NCBI GenBank assembly: GCA_942493135.1 | Contig: OW818684.1 | Span: 5,146,001-5,210,000, forward strand | DNA: 64,000 nucleotides | Source: Planctellipticum sp942493135 | GTDB taxonomy: Bacteria > Planctomycetota > Planctomycetia > Planctomycetales > Planctomycetaceae | Direction: 5' to 3' | Shown here: positions 44,396 to 53,377 of the stretch, piece by piece | How positions within the stretch are numbered: position 1 is the first letter of the stretch | Layout of the letters: each line of letters starts with the position of its first letter | Notes under the pieces: generated by a model | The model's input: the letters and a program-made list of their open reading frames with translations, nothing else | Told to the model about the DNA's origin: nothing | The model's database searches: none | Position numbers and translations under genes: made by a program

Positions 44396-47300
44396 CTAAC
44401 GTCGTCGGTGGTTGGCAGGCGGAGTCTTAAGTGTGTTGCTACCATTTCGATATAGATCGAAGTCAAGTTCGAAGAAGCTCACAGCGACTTGCTCATTGCC
44501 GTGCGTGTGGAAGATTGTTCTCCTATTCTTGTCTGCGAAAGGGGCGTGAGCACTCGATCCGCCGTATTCCCCGGAATTCGCCACGACAACATGTTGAAAC
44601 ATATGGTAGTGGAGTGCGGCAGCCATGTTGTCGAATGTACCGACATCGATGTTCAAAGCCGGAACTATGAAGAGATCGGAAATGTTCCGCAAATCGGCTG
44701 CTAAGCTCAGGTCAGTTGCGTCGTAACATACGGCACTCGTCATTGACCAAAGAATCTCGGAGAGATTGCGAGGAGATACCAGATTTAGAATCCACTGAGC
44801 GGGACGGTAGGGGCTGATACCAAGCGTCGTCTCATGCTCCGTCATATGTTGCTTTCCCTGATAGACGATCTGCACGTCGAGGCCCCCCGTTGGCCTTCTT
44901 ACGGGAATGATCCATGCCGCCCCGTTGACCAACTGTTCACTTCCGTCGTCCACGGGGCGAAACACAAGTCCTGCACACACGATGCACCGATTCTGCATGA
45001 CGAACGGCACCAAGAGCGTGCGAACGTCGAATGGATGAATCGACAGCTCCGGCAGAAGGAGCAACTCAATCCCCACAGCCGATTCCTGATGCGTTGTTCG
45101 GACCTCAAGCATTCGCTGAATGCCAGCGAGAACAGATGCGGTATGTCGGCGATGCTTCCGCCGATAGGTATCTGCTAAAAGTTGAGGATCATCGCTCTGA
45201 AAATCCGCCATTCGTGGGAGAACTGTCTGGGCCAGGCCGACTCGCATCCGTCGCTCGCCCAAGGTTTCTTCATCGCCGCGGCCACCTCGGACAAATCCAA
45301 GAAGCTTTGGCACTGTGATCGGGAGAATCGGCATACGAGACGATCGCCCATACAGGCGTTCCATCTCTTCGACGCGGCTTCGAAGCAGTCCCACAAGATG
45401 TGACTCGCTGGAGCCATCTGGCAATTGAATCTCGAACTCGAACTCTGGAAATCCTGGCCATTCGAGGAGTCGATTCAGCAGTGAGCCAAGCCATGACGAG
45501 ATGGGAATGCAAGGCGGTCCGAATGCATTGCGGCCATTGAACATCCCGTAACGCCTTCGGAGCCAACTTGAGCGATAGGGAGTGTACAGAATCTGTGATC
45601 GGGAGATTTTCGCACGGCTGTCCAGCGTGTAGTCGGGAATGCCAGTCAGCAACACCCGTAGCAGCATTCCGAGTTGGTATTTCCAGCGTTCGGGAGCAGG
45701 AACCCACTCCGGGAGTCGGAAACGACTATCCTTGGAAGAAAGCGGAGCCAAGGTGACTACAAAGGCATCGTCAGCAACAGGAAAGCATTCAGGCCGTAGA
45801 CGCGACCAGTTCGGTGCTGAAATCAGAATGCGGTCAGGAGTGAAGACAACCGACTCGCTCGTCAGCAAGGGAATGAGCTTTTGGGCGAAGCGGATCGCCA
45901 AGTATTCCTGGCGAAAGGGATTCCCAGGAGAACGAGACACGTCCAGAAGAGAGTAACTGACCGCAGGGTCGGCATGCTCAAGCGACGATGGAAACACCTG
46001 GATGTCCAAGATGCCATATGCTCGGAAGAGGTGTCGCCACGCCGCTTTCGTGTTGGTTCTCATCTTTTTCCACACCGCCAAGGCCAATTGTCGATGTTCG
46101 CTCAGAATACGCACCAACCATATGCGCTGTCGTCGAACCTTCTCTTTGCTCCATTGCTTGAAAAATGCGGCCGCTGCTTTCTCCGGCGTCTGGAGTCCCG
46201 CATGAAGCAATGTGAATCGTGGCACATCGGCTGGTGGCAGATCGCGATATGCTCCCTTCAACGTCTTGTGGAGCAGCACATAATTCCGGAGTGCCGGATT
46301 TGAGCGTCGCGTAGCTCGGTGATCGACATACTCTTCAAAGCACGCCAGGAACAGATAGGCTTGCTGCACAAGATACCAGGGAAACGCCTGTTTTCGCGAC
46401 AGAATCTCTCGGGCGAGGTCCGCCAGCTTCGTCTGGTAGCCCTTCAAGTCGACTCCCTTGGGCAGCTTGTCGTCGTCGTCGACGAGCCCCGTTTCGGTCG
46501 CTCCTGCTTTCAACAGTTCTGCCGCACAATACCAGGCGACGCGACGAGGAGCCTTTCGCTTTGTCCTTACACCGAGGTATTCGTTTAGGAGAGCCAGGAC
46601 GACGTCCAGAGTGCGGACATCGGGACTCAAATCGAGAGCAACCCGAAGGAGCCGCATGTTCGACGGGTCGCGGATCCATCGCTCCACCAACCGACTTCCG
46701 AGGTGAGTCGCTTTCTCATCTAAGGTCTCACGGGTCAACGTAGAACTGAGCCGAAAACGGCCCGAGTTCCATTCTTCAGAGTCGCTTTCCTCTCTCGGCT
46801 CATTGCCGGCTTCTTGCTCTGCAAATGTCTCGCTCATGGGCCGTAACGTGCGAAACGCGGACCGAAACCGATTTGCTGCGAACCGAGCCACCGTGTCTTC
46901 GCGAACGTCTGGCTTTGCAGCCAGCACCGTATCCTGAAAACGCTCTCCCAGACCCAACGAATGTGCTTCCGTCGAATACAGTAGAGTTTCGATCAGTTCC
47001 AAGGTCTCTTCGCCAACGAAGAGATCCATGACTCCGGAAGCATTGTGGTTCACCCGCCGCATACTGGAAGATACGCGGACGCTTCCGGCAGCGGCGTTGC
47101 GCCCCAGCACAACTCCGCATTTCTCTGGATTAACGACAAGTCCCGGTGCGTGCTGAGTGAGAGCTGCGGTCAACAATACTGAGAAGGACTCGATCAGCCG
47201 TGCCTCAAGTTCAGCCTGCTTGAGCTTGCCGAAGCTGCTTTCAAGCCGCACGACGAAACGCATGTCATCCACGTACCGGCAGTAGTCGAGCAGTTGCCAC

Positions 47301-48229
47301 TCACTTTGCTCATTCCACTCATCGAACATTGAGACAATCGATTCGTCGAAATCAATCAGCACGACATTCGCAAAGAATCCACTCGATACGAGTCCCTGAG
47401 GCAAGGCGATTCGGTCGAAATCGGGTATTGGGTTTGGATTCGCCTGACTGGCATACTTGAGTGCCTCTTTGGCCTCACTACCGTGCCACGTCCAGTCGAA
47501 GAATGATTCGAAGGACCGAAAGAGGCGTCTGTCCGCATCTCGTCCAAAAAGCCGTCTGACGCTGGCATGCAGAACTTCGGGGCGGACACGGTCGTAGAAC
47601 TGCGACAAGTCCGCCGAGATGATCGCCCAATCCTGGTCATGCCCGCTGAAGTGGTTGCGGACAGCCTGTTCTGGTCGAGCGATGAAGTTCTGATAGTCCT
47701 GAAAATACTGTCGGTAGACGCCCGCGTTTCCCCAGCGGAACCGCATTCCGTTTTCCGCCCGATCACAGAATAGGCGATGCCCGTAGCTCACCATGCCGGC
47801 TTCGCGGGCTTTTGCCGCTGACATCCTGGGATCGCCTTGTCGGGTCTCGGCCGTATCCGCCAACAGGATCATGAATGCCGTACTCAGAATCTGGTCACGC
47901 ACCGTGAGGTGGGCCAACGGCCGAAGTTTCTTCTCGACCGCCGATGGTCCCTTGGCTGGCCGCCACTGCTCATTCTTGATCTCCCACACCTGCGACTTGG
48001 GAGCCAAAACTAGCCGCAAGGGAGTGGAATGTAATGGCTCGCCTGACTGAAGTTCCTCAGCAATCCGACGAATCACCGCACCCAAGTCGGCGTTCGTCAA
48101 GTCGAGTTCCAAGACATCCGAATACCAATTGTGCCGACGAATATAATCGTGAGCCTTCTTCCACGCTGGAACTAGCAGGTATTCCTGTGTGAGATGATGG
48201 AATGTCGGACTCAGTACGATTCTCGCCAT
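44396..48229 (-). CDS. Reverse transcriptase-nitrilase fusion, DRT class 1 (UG1)-like anti-phage protein
   Basis: 1277 residues. The N-terminal ~420 residues are a reverse transcriptase: motif A ISADLSQFYDRV, motif B LPQGLVSSGFFANVVLIDFD, motif C YCRYVDDMRF near 318 and motif D/E VNPEKCGVVLGR. The middle ~600 residues are helical and unassigned. The last ~230 residues are a nitrilase (carbon-nitrogen hydrolase) fold with the full catalytic set: Glu in LLLLPELSIH (~1061), Lys in YQGKQHMTEHE (~1126) and Cys in SAVCYDATD (~1166). This combination is the known architecture of UG1/DRT class 1 defence-associated RTs. It stands alone between a clpB fragment with terminator and a tandem-repeat region. 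No strong ribosome-binding site precedes ATG 48229. Defence in this host is inference from the family. Confidence 0.85.
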   Translation of the reverse strand: MARIVLSPTFHHLTQEYLLVPAWKKAHDYIRRHNWYSDVLELDLTNADLGAVIRRIAEELQSGEPLHSTPLRLVLAPKSQVWEIKNEQWRPAKGPSAVEKKLRPLAHLTVRDQILSTAFMILLADTAETRQGDPRMSAAKAREAGMVSYGHRLFCDRAENGMRFRWGNAGVYRQYFQDYQNFIARPEQAVRNHFSGHDQDWAIISADLSQFYDRVRPEVLHASVRRLFGRDADRRLFRSFESFFDWTWHGSEAKEALKYASQANPNPIPDFDRIALPQGLVSSGFFANVVLIDFDESIVSMFDEWNEQSEWQLLDYCRYVDDMRFVVRLESSFGKLKQAELEARLIESFSVLLTAALTQHAPGLVVNPEKCGVVLGRNAAAGSVRVSSSMRRVNHNASGVMDLFVGEETLELIETLLYSTEAHSLGLGERFQDTVLAAKPDVREDTVARFAANRFRSAFRTLRPMSETFAEQEAGNEPREESDSEEWNSGRFRLSSTLTRETLDEKATHLGSRLVERWIRDPSNMRLLRVALDLSPDVRTLDVVLALLNEYLGVRTKRKAPRRVAWYCAAELLKAGATETGLVDDDDKLPKGVDLKGYQTKLADLAREILSRKQAFPWYLVQQAYLFLACFEEYVDHRATRRSNPALRNYVLLHKTLKGAYRDLPPADVPRFTLLHAGLQTPEKAAAAFFKQWSKEKVRRQRIWLVRILSEHRQLALAVWKKMRTNTKAAWRHLFRAYGILDIQVFPSSLEHADPAVSYSLLDVSRSPGNPFRQEYLAIRFAQKLIPLLTSESVVFTPDRILISAPNWSRLRPECFPVADDAFVVTLAPLSSKDSRFRLPEWVPAPERWKYQLGMLLRVLLTGIPDYTLDSRAKISRSQILYTPYRSSWLRRRYGMFNGRNAFGPPCIPISSWLGSLLNRLLEWPGFPEFEFEIQLPDGSSESHLVGLLRSRVEEMERLYGRSSRMPILPITVPKLLGFVRGGRGDEETLGERRMRVGLAQTVLPRMADFQSDDPQLLADTYRRKHRRHTASVLAGIQRMLEVRTTHQESAVGIELLLLPELSIHPFDVRTLLVPFVMQNRCIVCAGLVFRPVDDGSEQLVNGAAWIIPVRRPTGGLDVQIVYQGKQHMTEHETTLGISPYRPAQWILNLVSPRNLSEILWSMTSAVCYDATDLSLAADLRNISDLFIVPALNIDVGTFDNMAAALHYHMFQHVVVANSGEYGGSSAHAPFADKNRRTIFHTHGNEQVAVSFFELDFDLYRNGSNTLKTPPANHRRR

Positions 48230-48916
48230 TTCAAGCCAGTACTAAACTCGGAGTTTCGCAGCACTCATAGCCAGCTATTCGTTGCAACTTAAAACGCCCT
48301 TCCTAGCAACCGCACGATGTCCTCGGTTGGACGTCTGCGTCCTACAGAGGTGGCAACACCACAGGAGGTTGGTTCTCCGTCGCGTTCCGCGAGACAACGG
48401 AAGAAGCCGACCGACGGTGCTGCGGTAGTTGGCTAAATGGACCGGGACATCTGCCGTCGACCTCCCGTCGCGCTGTGACACAGGTCGGCCGCGGACGGCC
48501 AACCGGGGAATGCATGCGATCAGGACTCCGACGGTGTGTAGCCACTCGGACCAGCGGGCGGACCGGCCCCACCCGGCGGGCCGGCCCGTCCAGCCCCCAC
48601 GTGTGTTCCCGAGAAGTACCACACACCCGTGCAGAGTGCAATCCCCCAGATGAACAGGGGGCGGGAGTCGGGCTTCGGGATTCGGGTCTCGGGCTTCGCA
48701 GAGCGAAGACGTGCGGACCCGGGGCGATGGGGGATGCCGTTCGCGGGCTCCGTGACCCCGGCAGGGGTCAAAGAGGGTAGCCAGGGGTTGAGGAGCGCTT
48801 CGCTCCGACACCCCTGGAAATCTGCAGCAAGCCCCCAACCTACTGCCCCCTCGCCCGGCGTCTTCGCCGGGAGAGGGCGGGGGGTGAGGGTCTTCGTAGC
48901 TGGCACCCCGACCCAT
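48230..48916. other. Repeat-rich intergenic stretch upstream of the RT-nitrilase gene
   Basis: About 690 bp without a gene I can support; the open frames here are Arg/Pro/Ser-rich shadows. It must hold the promoter of the minus-strand RT-nitrilase gene, perhaps around TTGCAA near 48280, but the -10 spacing is poor. A CGGG-rich direct repeat (CGGGATTCGGGTCTCGGG type, near 48670) and several short palindromes are present. Confidence 0.4.
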
Positions 48917-48966
48917 TCGAAGACCCTCACCCTGGCCCTCTCCCACATCAGAATGCGGGAGAGGGG
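48917..48966. repeat. Dispersed repeat with CCCTCTCCC/GGGAGAGGG hairpin (copy 1)
   Basis: A 30-nt segment beginning TCGAAGACCCTCACCCTGG is identical to one at 58652. It ends in CCCTCTCCC, and GGGAGAGGG follows after a short spacer, giving a hairpin. The same segment upstream of other planctomycete genes is plausible but was not checked. Confidence 0.6.
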
Positions 48967-48985
48967 ACCGGACACGCGCAGCGCG

Positions 48986-49860
48986 AATTATGAATTCCGC
49001 GCAACCAACCCCGTTCTTGTAGGGCAGGCTCCCGCCTGCCGAAACGGACTTGGCTGCCACAACCCGGCCCACGGACCACACCCCCCCATCCAACAACTGA
49101 CCACGGGCCACTGACAACTGACCAAATTATGAATTCCGCGCAACAAACCCCGTTCTTGTAGGGCAGGCTCCCGCCTGCCGAAACAGACCCGGAGTCCACA
49201 AACCAACCCGCCGGAACACGCCCCCCATCCAACAACTGACCACGAACCACTGACAACTGACCCAATTGTGAATTCCGCGCAACAAACCCCGTTCTTGTAG
49301 GGCAGGCTCCCGCCTGCCGAAACGGACTTGGCTGCCACAACCCGGCCCACGGACCACGCCCCCCATCCAACAACTGACCACGGGCCACTGACAACTGACC
49401 AAATTATGACTTCCGCGCAACAAACCCCGTTCTTGTAGGGCAGGCTCCCGCCTGCCGAAACGAACCCGGAGTCCACAAACCAACCCGCCGGACCACGCCC
49501 CCCGTCCACCAACTGACCACGGGCCACTGACAACTGACCAAATTATGAATTCCGCGCAACAAACCCCGTTCTTGTAGGGCAGGCTCCCGCCTGCCGAAAC
49601 AGACCCGGAATCCACAAACCAACCCGCCGGACCACGCCCCCCATCCAACAACTGACCATGGGCCACTGACAACTGACCCAATTATGAATTCCGCGCAACA
49701 AACCCCGTTCTTGTAGGGCAGGCTCCCGCCTGCCGAAACAGACCCGGAATCCACAAACCAACCCGCCGGACCACACCCCCCCATCCAACAACTGACAACT
49801 GACAACTGACAAAATTATGAATTCCGCGCAACAAACCCCATAGGGTAGGGAACACCACAA
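48986..49860. repeat. 139-bp tandem array, six full units and a partial seventh
   Basis: Units start with AATTATGAATTCCGCGCAAC at 48986, 49125, 49264, 49402, 49541, 49680 and 49813, so the period is 138-139 bp until the last. Each contains the palindrome GGCAGGCTCCCGCCTGCC and ends with CACTGACAACTGACC-type sequence. Internal units alternate between two flavours (one with CTTGGCTGCCACAACCC, the other with CCCGGAGTCCACAAACC). The open frames across it are artefacts of the repeat. It is a minisatellite-like block. Confidence 0.92.
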
Positions 49861-49967
49861 AAAACACGCCCATCGCAGACTCTGGGCGTGCCACCCACGC
49901 CCCTCGTCTCCTCACTCCCCCCCCCTCTTCTCCTCACTAGCCACCACCCACTTCTTCGAGGCCCCCC

Positions 49968-50555
49968 ATGCCCACCCGCGACACCCTCCTCACCGAACTC
50001 CAATCCCTCGCCGCCGATCTCGGCCCCGACATCACCCTCTTCAAATTCCACCAGGCCACCGGCATCGACCCGCACCACGTCTATCGCAAGTGGGGCAACT
50101 GGACCACCCTCCGTCTCGCCGCTGGCCTCCCGCCGCGGGCGAAGGTTCCCAAGGTCTACTCCGACGACTACCTCTTCGAACGCCTCACCTTCGCCGGCGA
50201 CCGCGGCGAAGAATTCCCCACCATCAGCGCCTTCGGCCGCTTCGCCGGACACTGCTGGGCCACCCTCGCCCACCGCTTCGGCAAACGCCTCGACATCTGG
50301 CGCGCTACATCCACTGGCTCAAGAAGCGCGACGTCAACGAGCGCCCCTGCTATCTCAAAGAAATGTCCCTGGACGACGACCCCGCCGCCATCCCCGGCGT
50401 CACCAGCCACCAGTCCCGCGAGGACCGGCAGAAGGCGATCGACGACTACAACGAACAGCGCCTCTACCTCCACGAGTCGCTGTTAGGCCCGCCTCCGCCC
50501 GGCTGGACTCCAGGTCCGCCCGACATCAATCCCGCCAACTGGACCTTCGACGTAG
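49968..50555 (+). CDS. Homing-endonuclease-associated-repeat protein, frameshifted
   Basis: The frame starts MPTRDTLLTELQSLAADLGP and continues through FKFHQATGIDPHHVYRKWGN, WTTLRLAAGLPPRAK and TISAFGRFAGHCWATLAHRF. These are two HNH-repeat-type (homing endonuclease associated repeat, HTH-like) units that bind DNA. Near 50305 one base is missing: RLDIW in frame 1 continues as YIHWLKKRDVNERPCYLKEM in the next frame. The 3' end is uncertain because the second frame has no stop before running antisense to phoD; a palindrome at 50556-50573 is a sensible boundary. No nuclease domain is visible. The gene may be broken or wrongly assembled. Confidence 0.55.
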
Positions 50556-50573
50556 GGCCGGGCGCGCCCGGCC
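50556..50573. repeat. 18-bp perfect GC palindrome
   Basis: GGCCGGGCGCGCCCGGCC reads the same on both strands. It sits just past the end of the HNH-repeat gene and before a direct repeat, a likely terminator-like or REP-type element, though no T tract follows on either side. Confidence 0.6.
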
Positions 50574-50620
50574 TTCCTCGGCCTGCCCGCAGCACATCCC
50601 CCGCCAGCGCTCTTCCCATC

Positions 50621-50794
50621 GCCGCCGAATGCGATATCCACGCCCAACCCATCTCAGAGTCGGCAGACACCGCCCCCGGCGGGGCACCCGGGCCGCGTCC
50701 GGCGGCCGCCGCCGAATGCGATATCCACGCCCAACCCATCTCTGAGTCGGCAGACACCGGCCCCGCCGGGCCGCCCGGGCCGCGTCCGGCGGCG
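50621..50794. repeat. 87-bp direct repeat, two copies
   Basis: Copies start with GCCGCCGAATGCGATATCCA at 50621 and 50708 and differ at only a few positions. The unit length is a multiple of three, so both strands stay open across it. It lies between the HNH-repeat gene and the phoD gene. Confidence 0.8.
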
Positions 50795-50905
50795 GTTGCG
50801 GATGAGTGGGATCATTCCTTACGGGGGCTGTGGCTCATTGCGCTCGCAACGCTCTCCGGGTTCGCGATCAACTCCGGAGACCGGCCGACCGGCGAGCGGA
50901 CAGCG

Positions 50906-52840
50906 TCAGACGCGCAGCGTCCGTGTTCCGGCCGCAACCTGCTCGGCGTGGCTGGAGAGCTGGTCCAGCGTCGGACCGTCGGGCCGATGGCGCCCGGCTT
51001 TGAGGGTGTACTTCCCCGGAGCGAAGACGGGGGGCTGAAAGCGGTTGCCGGCGACGCGCACGGTATAGAGAATCTCTCCCGTGCGGTCTTCAATCACCTG
51101 GACGACGGGTTTCGTGGCCCCTTCGAACAGGATCTCCGGGAGCCAGGCGACCGGCTTGCGGCCGTCGTTGTCGGCCGTGGCGATCGTGATCGGCCAGCCG
51201 GGGAACTGGGCTTTGTCACCGTCACTCGCGTTCGAAAAACGGGGCCAGCATTCGAAGGTGACCTGGCGGGAGGTCTTGTCGAAGCGGACCATGCCGTAGC
51301 CGTCGGCCCGTTGACGTTCGTCGGAAATCTTGGGCGGATTGGCGTAGGCCAGCATGGAAATTCGGTTGCCGAGTCCGTCCTGGAAGTCGCCGGTCCAGGA
51401 GAGGGGACTGTCGGGGACGGGATGGGGGCCGGGCTGCTCATCCAGCGGATGCCACCAGCGGCCGTAGATCGTGTTGACCAGGGCTGGGCTGGTGAAACCG
51501 TAGGGGCCGTCGCCGAATTCAGTGATGCCGTGCTTGACGACGACGGCGAGGTGCTGATCGCCGCACAGATGGACGGCCTGAGCCCGGCGGAGGACTTCGA
51601 GGGCCCGGTTGCGCGGGGTCTGAGGCCAGCCGTTGCAGTCGAGATCGGCGAGCAGGCGGTCGTGCTCTTTGCCATGCATGTGCACGGCCCCGCAGAAGGC
51701 GGTCTGCGAGAGGACGGCCTTCATCTCGGCCCCGGACCAGTCCTCGCTCCATTCGTTCAGGAACGTGTGCTGCCGTTCGCCGAGCAACTGCAGGCCGGGG
51801 AGATCGATGGTCTGCGGGTCGTAGGTCGGGTCGTTGATGTGGTCGGGGCGGGGGCCCATCTGGGGGATCTTGCCGGCCGGTCCGGTCTTGAACTTGCGGT
51901 CTTCGAGGATGGCGAAGTCGACGCCGCCGACGCGGAGCCGGGTGAAGTAGACGGTGATGCCGCGATCGACGGGGGCGGGGTCGACGGGATCGGGGAGATG
52001 CCATGTCTGCTGCCGCTGGACGAGGTTGACGTAATCGACGGGGTAGAAGTAACCGCCGTCGGCGTTGCCGCTGAGGGTCGAGCGTTTGCCGTTCTCCCCC
52101 CAGAGATTCGGATGGCCGACGTCGTGATCGTCGGGAATCGTAATTGTGGGGCGGTCGCGGATGACGTCGCGAAACTGCAGGCCGAATTCGATCCAGCCGG
52201 CGGTGTGTTCGGTGTGCCGATAGGTCTGATCGCCGGCGAAGAAGAGCAGGTCGGGGTTCTGGAGCTTGAGATTCTCGAGGATTTCCGGGCGCTGGCCGGT
52301 CGTGCGGCTGGAATTGCACGACATGTTCGCAACGACGATGGTTGGCTTGTCGCGCGGATCGCGGCGGACGAGCCCCTCGAACATGGCGAGTTCGCCGTGC
52401 CGGACGCGATAGGGAACGTCGAGGGTGTCGTCCCAGTTTTCGATGCGGAAGTGGGCGTCCCAGCCGGGATAGAGGACTTCCGATGTTGCGGCTCCGGTCC
52501 ATTCGCCGTTGCGGAAGAGTTCCAGCCGGGCCACGCGCGGTTCGCCCGGTTTGAGCGGGTAGAGCTGGGCCGTGAGTTTGAGGACTCCCTGCTGTTGCGT
52601 GTAGAGGGCGAAGGCGACGACCTGGTCGCGGGGGACGTCCATGGGCGGCGGCGGATTGGGGCCCTTGGGTTTGGGTTTCTTCCACCATTCGCCGACGGCG
52701 AAGGAGTCGAGATTGGGGAACTCCGTGCCGAACGGCTGCGGCGAATCGGAGGGGAGTTGGGCGGCTGACGAAGACGAGGTGCTTCGCCACCAGGTGCAGA
52801 GGACGGCCAGTTTCAGGAAGAAGCGGCGAGTCAGACTCAT
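50906..52840 (-). CDS. phoD: PhoD-like exported phosphatase
   Basis: 644 residues with a Tat-like start (SLTRRFFLKLAVLCTWW). The PhoD metallophosphatase core is visible: NMSCNSSRTTG, LLFFAGDQTYRHTEHTA, TITIPDDHDVGHPNLWG (the DDHD metal-binding motif) and AVHLCGDQHLAVVVKHG. These enzymes hydrolyse phosphodiesters or phosphomonoesters with Fe/Ca, usually in the periplasm. An N-terminal ~150-residue beta region precedes the catalytic domain. The strand opposite carries a very long open frame, which I regard as a composition artefact. It has no obvious operon partner. Confidence 0.88.
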   Translation of the reverse strand: MSLTRRFFLKLAVLCTWWRSTSSSSAAQLPSDSPQPFGTEFPNLDSFAVGEWWKKPKPKGPNPPPPMDVPRDQVVAFALYTQQQGVLKLTAQLYPLKPGEPRVARLELFRNGEWTGAATSEVLYPGWDAHFRIENWDDTLDVPYRVRHGELAMFEGLVRRDPRDKPTIVVANMSCNSSRTTGQRPEILENLKLQNPDLLFFAGDQTYRHTEHTAGWIEFGLQFRDVIRDRPTITIPDDHDVGHPNLWGENGKRSTLSGNADGGYFYPVDYVNLVQRQQTWHLPDPVDPAPVDRGITVYFTRLRVGGVDFAILEDRKFKTGPAGKIPQMGPRPDHINDPTYDPQTIDLPGLQLLGERQHTFLNEWSEDWSGAEMKAVLSQTAFCGAVHMHGKEHDRLLADLDCNGWPQTPRNRALEVLRRAQAVHLCGDQHLAVVVKHGITEFGDGPYGFTSPALVNTIYGRWWHPLDEQPGPHPVPDSPLSWTGDFQDGLGNRISMLAYANPPKISDERQRADGYGMVRFDKTSRQVTFECWPRFSNASDGDKAQFPGWPITIATADNDGRKPVAWLPEILFEGATKPVVQVIEDRTGEILYTVRVAGNRFQPPVFAPGKYTLKAGRHRPDGPTLDQLSSHAEQVAAGTRTLRV

Positions 52841-53377
52841 GACGACGGTGCTCGACGGAGATCGAATGGGTGGCTGCCGGAGGCGGGAACGGCGGCGATT
52901 GCCGACCGGGCGAATATACCGCGCCGGCTGTGGTGAGTCCCGGTCGTGGGGAGGATCGGCGAGGAGGGTGGGCTGCCGCGCGTTTGCTCAGGGAGGGGGC
53001 CGCGCGGCGGAGAGGGGGACACGGTCAAAAGAAGAACCCCGGCCAGGACTGTGGACTGCCGCGAGCGGCAATCCCCAGGCGCTCACCCGGCCGGGGAGTC
53101 TCTTGGATGGCGTGTACACTCCTGATGATAGCCGGGTGGAAGTGTTCCGGAAGGCATCAAGTCGGTGGTCTGCGGCAATCGGCAGAAACCCGCCGGGGCT
53201 CGCGCAGAACCGCAGTGGCATCGCAACATCGTGTGTCTGAGATTGGGGGCGATCGTCGAAAGGTTGAGTACTTTTGCGTGTTCTTCGATGGCAAATTTCC
53301 AATTGGATGGCAACACTTGAAGACATCCTTTCTTGCTCTTGAAGTTCTTCTCCCTCTCGCCATCTGGGGATTTCGCT
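52841..53377. other. Intergenic stretch
   Basis: 537 bp between the divergent phoD and secreted-protein genes. A long-range inverted repeat, CCCCGGCC near 53037 and GGCCGGGG near 53090, flanks ~40 bp. No convincing gene, promoter or small RNA was seen, and the short open frames here are not protein-like. Confidence 0.4.

Noticed and set aside
48986..49860. CRISPR array
   Set aside because: The period is 139 bp with nearly identical whole units; there are no short repeats with unique spacers and no cas genes.
48275..49915. Several overlapping minus-strand open frames with QAGACPTRTG-type repeats
   Set aside because: They are translations of the 139-bp tandem array and nearby repeat DNA. The protein repeats follow from the DNA repeats, no ribosome-binding site is seen, and all frames are affected equally.
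50090..52768. 892-codon open frame antisense to the phoD gene
   Set aside because: It starts inside the HNH-repeat gene and runs opposite a textbook PhoD protein. Its composition (long Val/Gly/Asp-rich stretches) is the mirror of PhoD codons in GC-rich DNA, and no motif is present.
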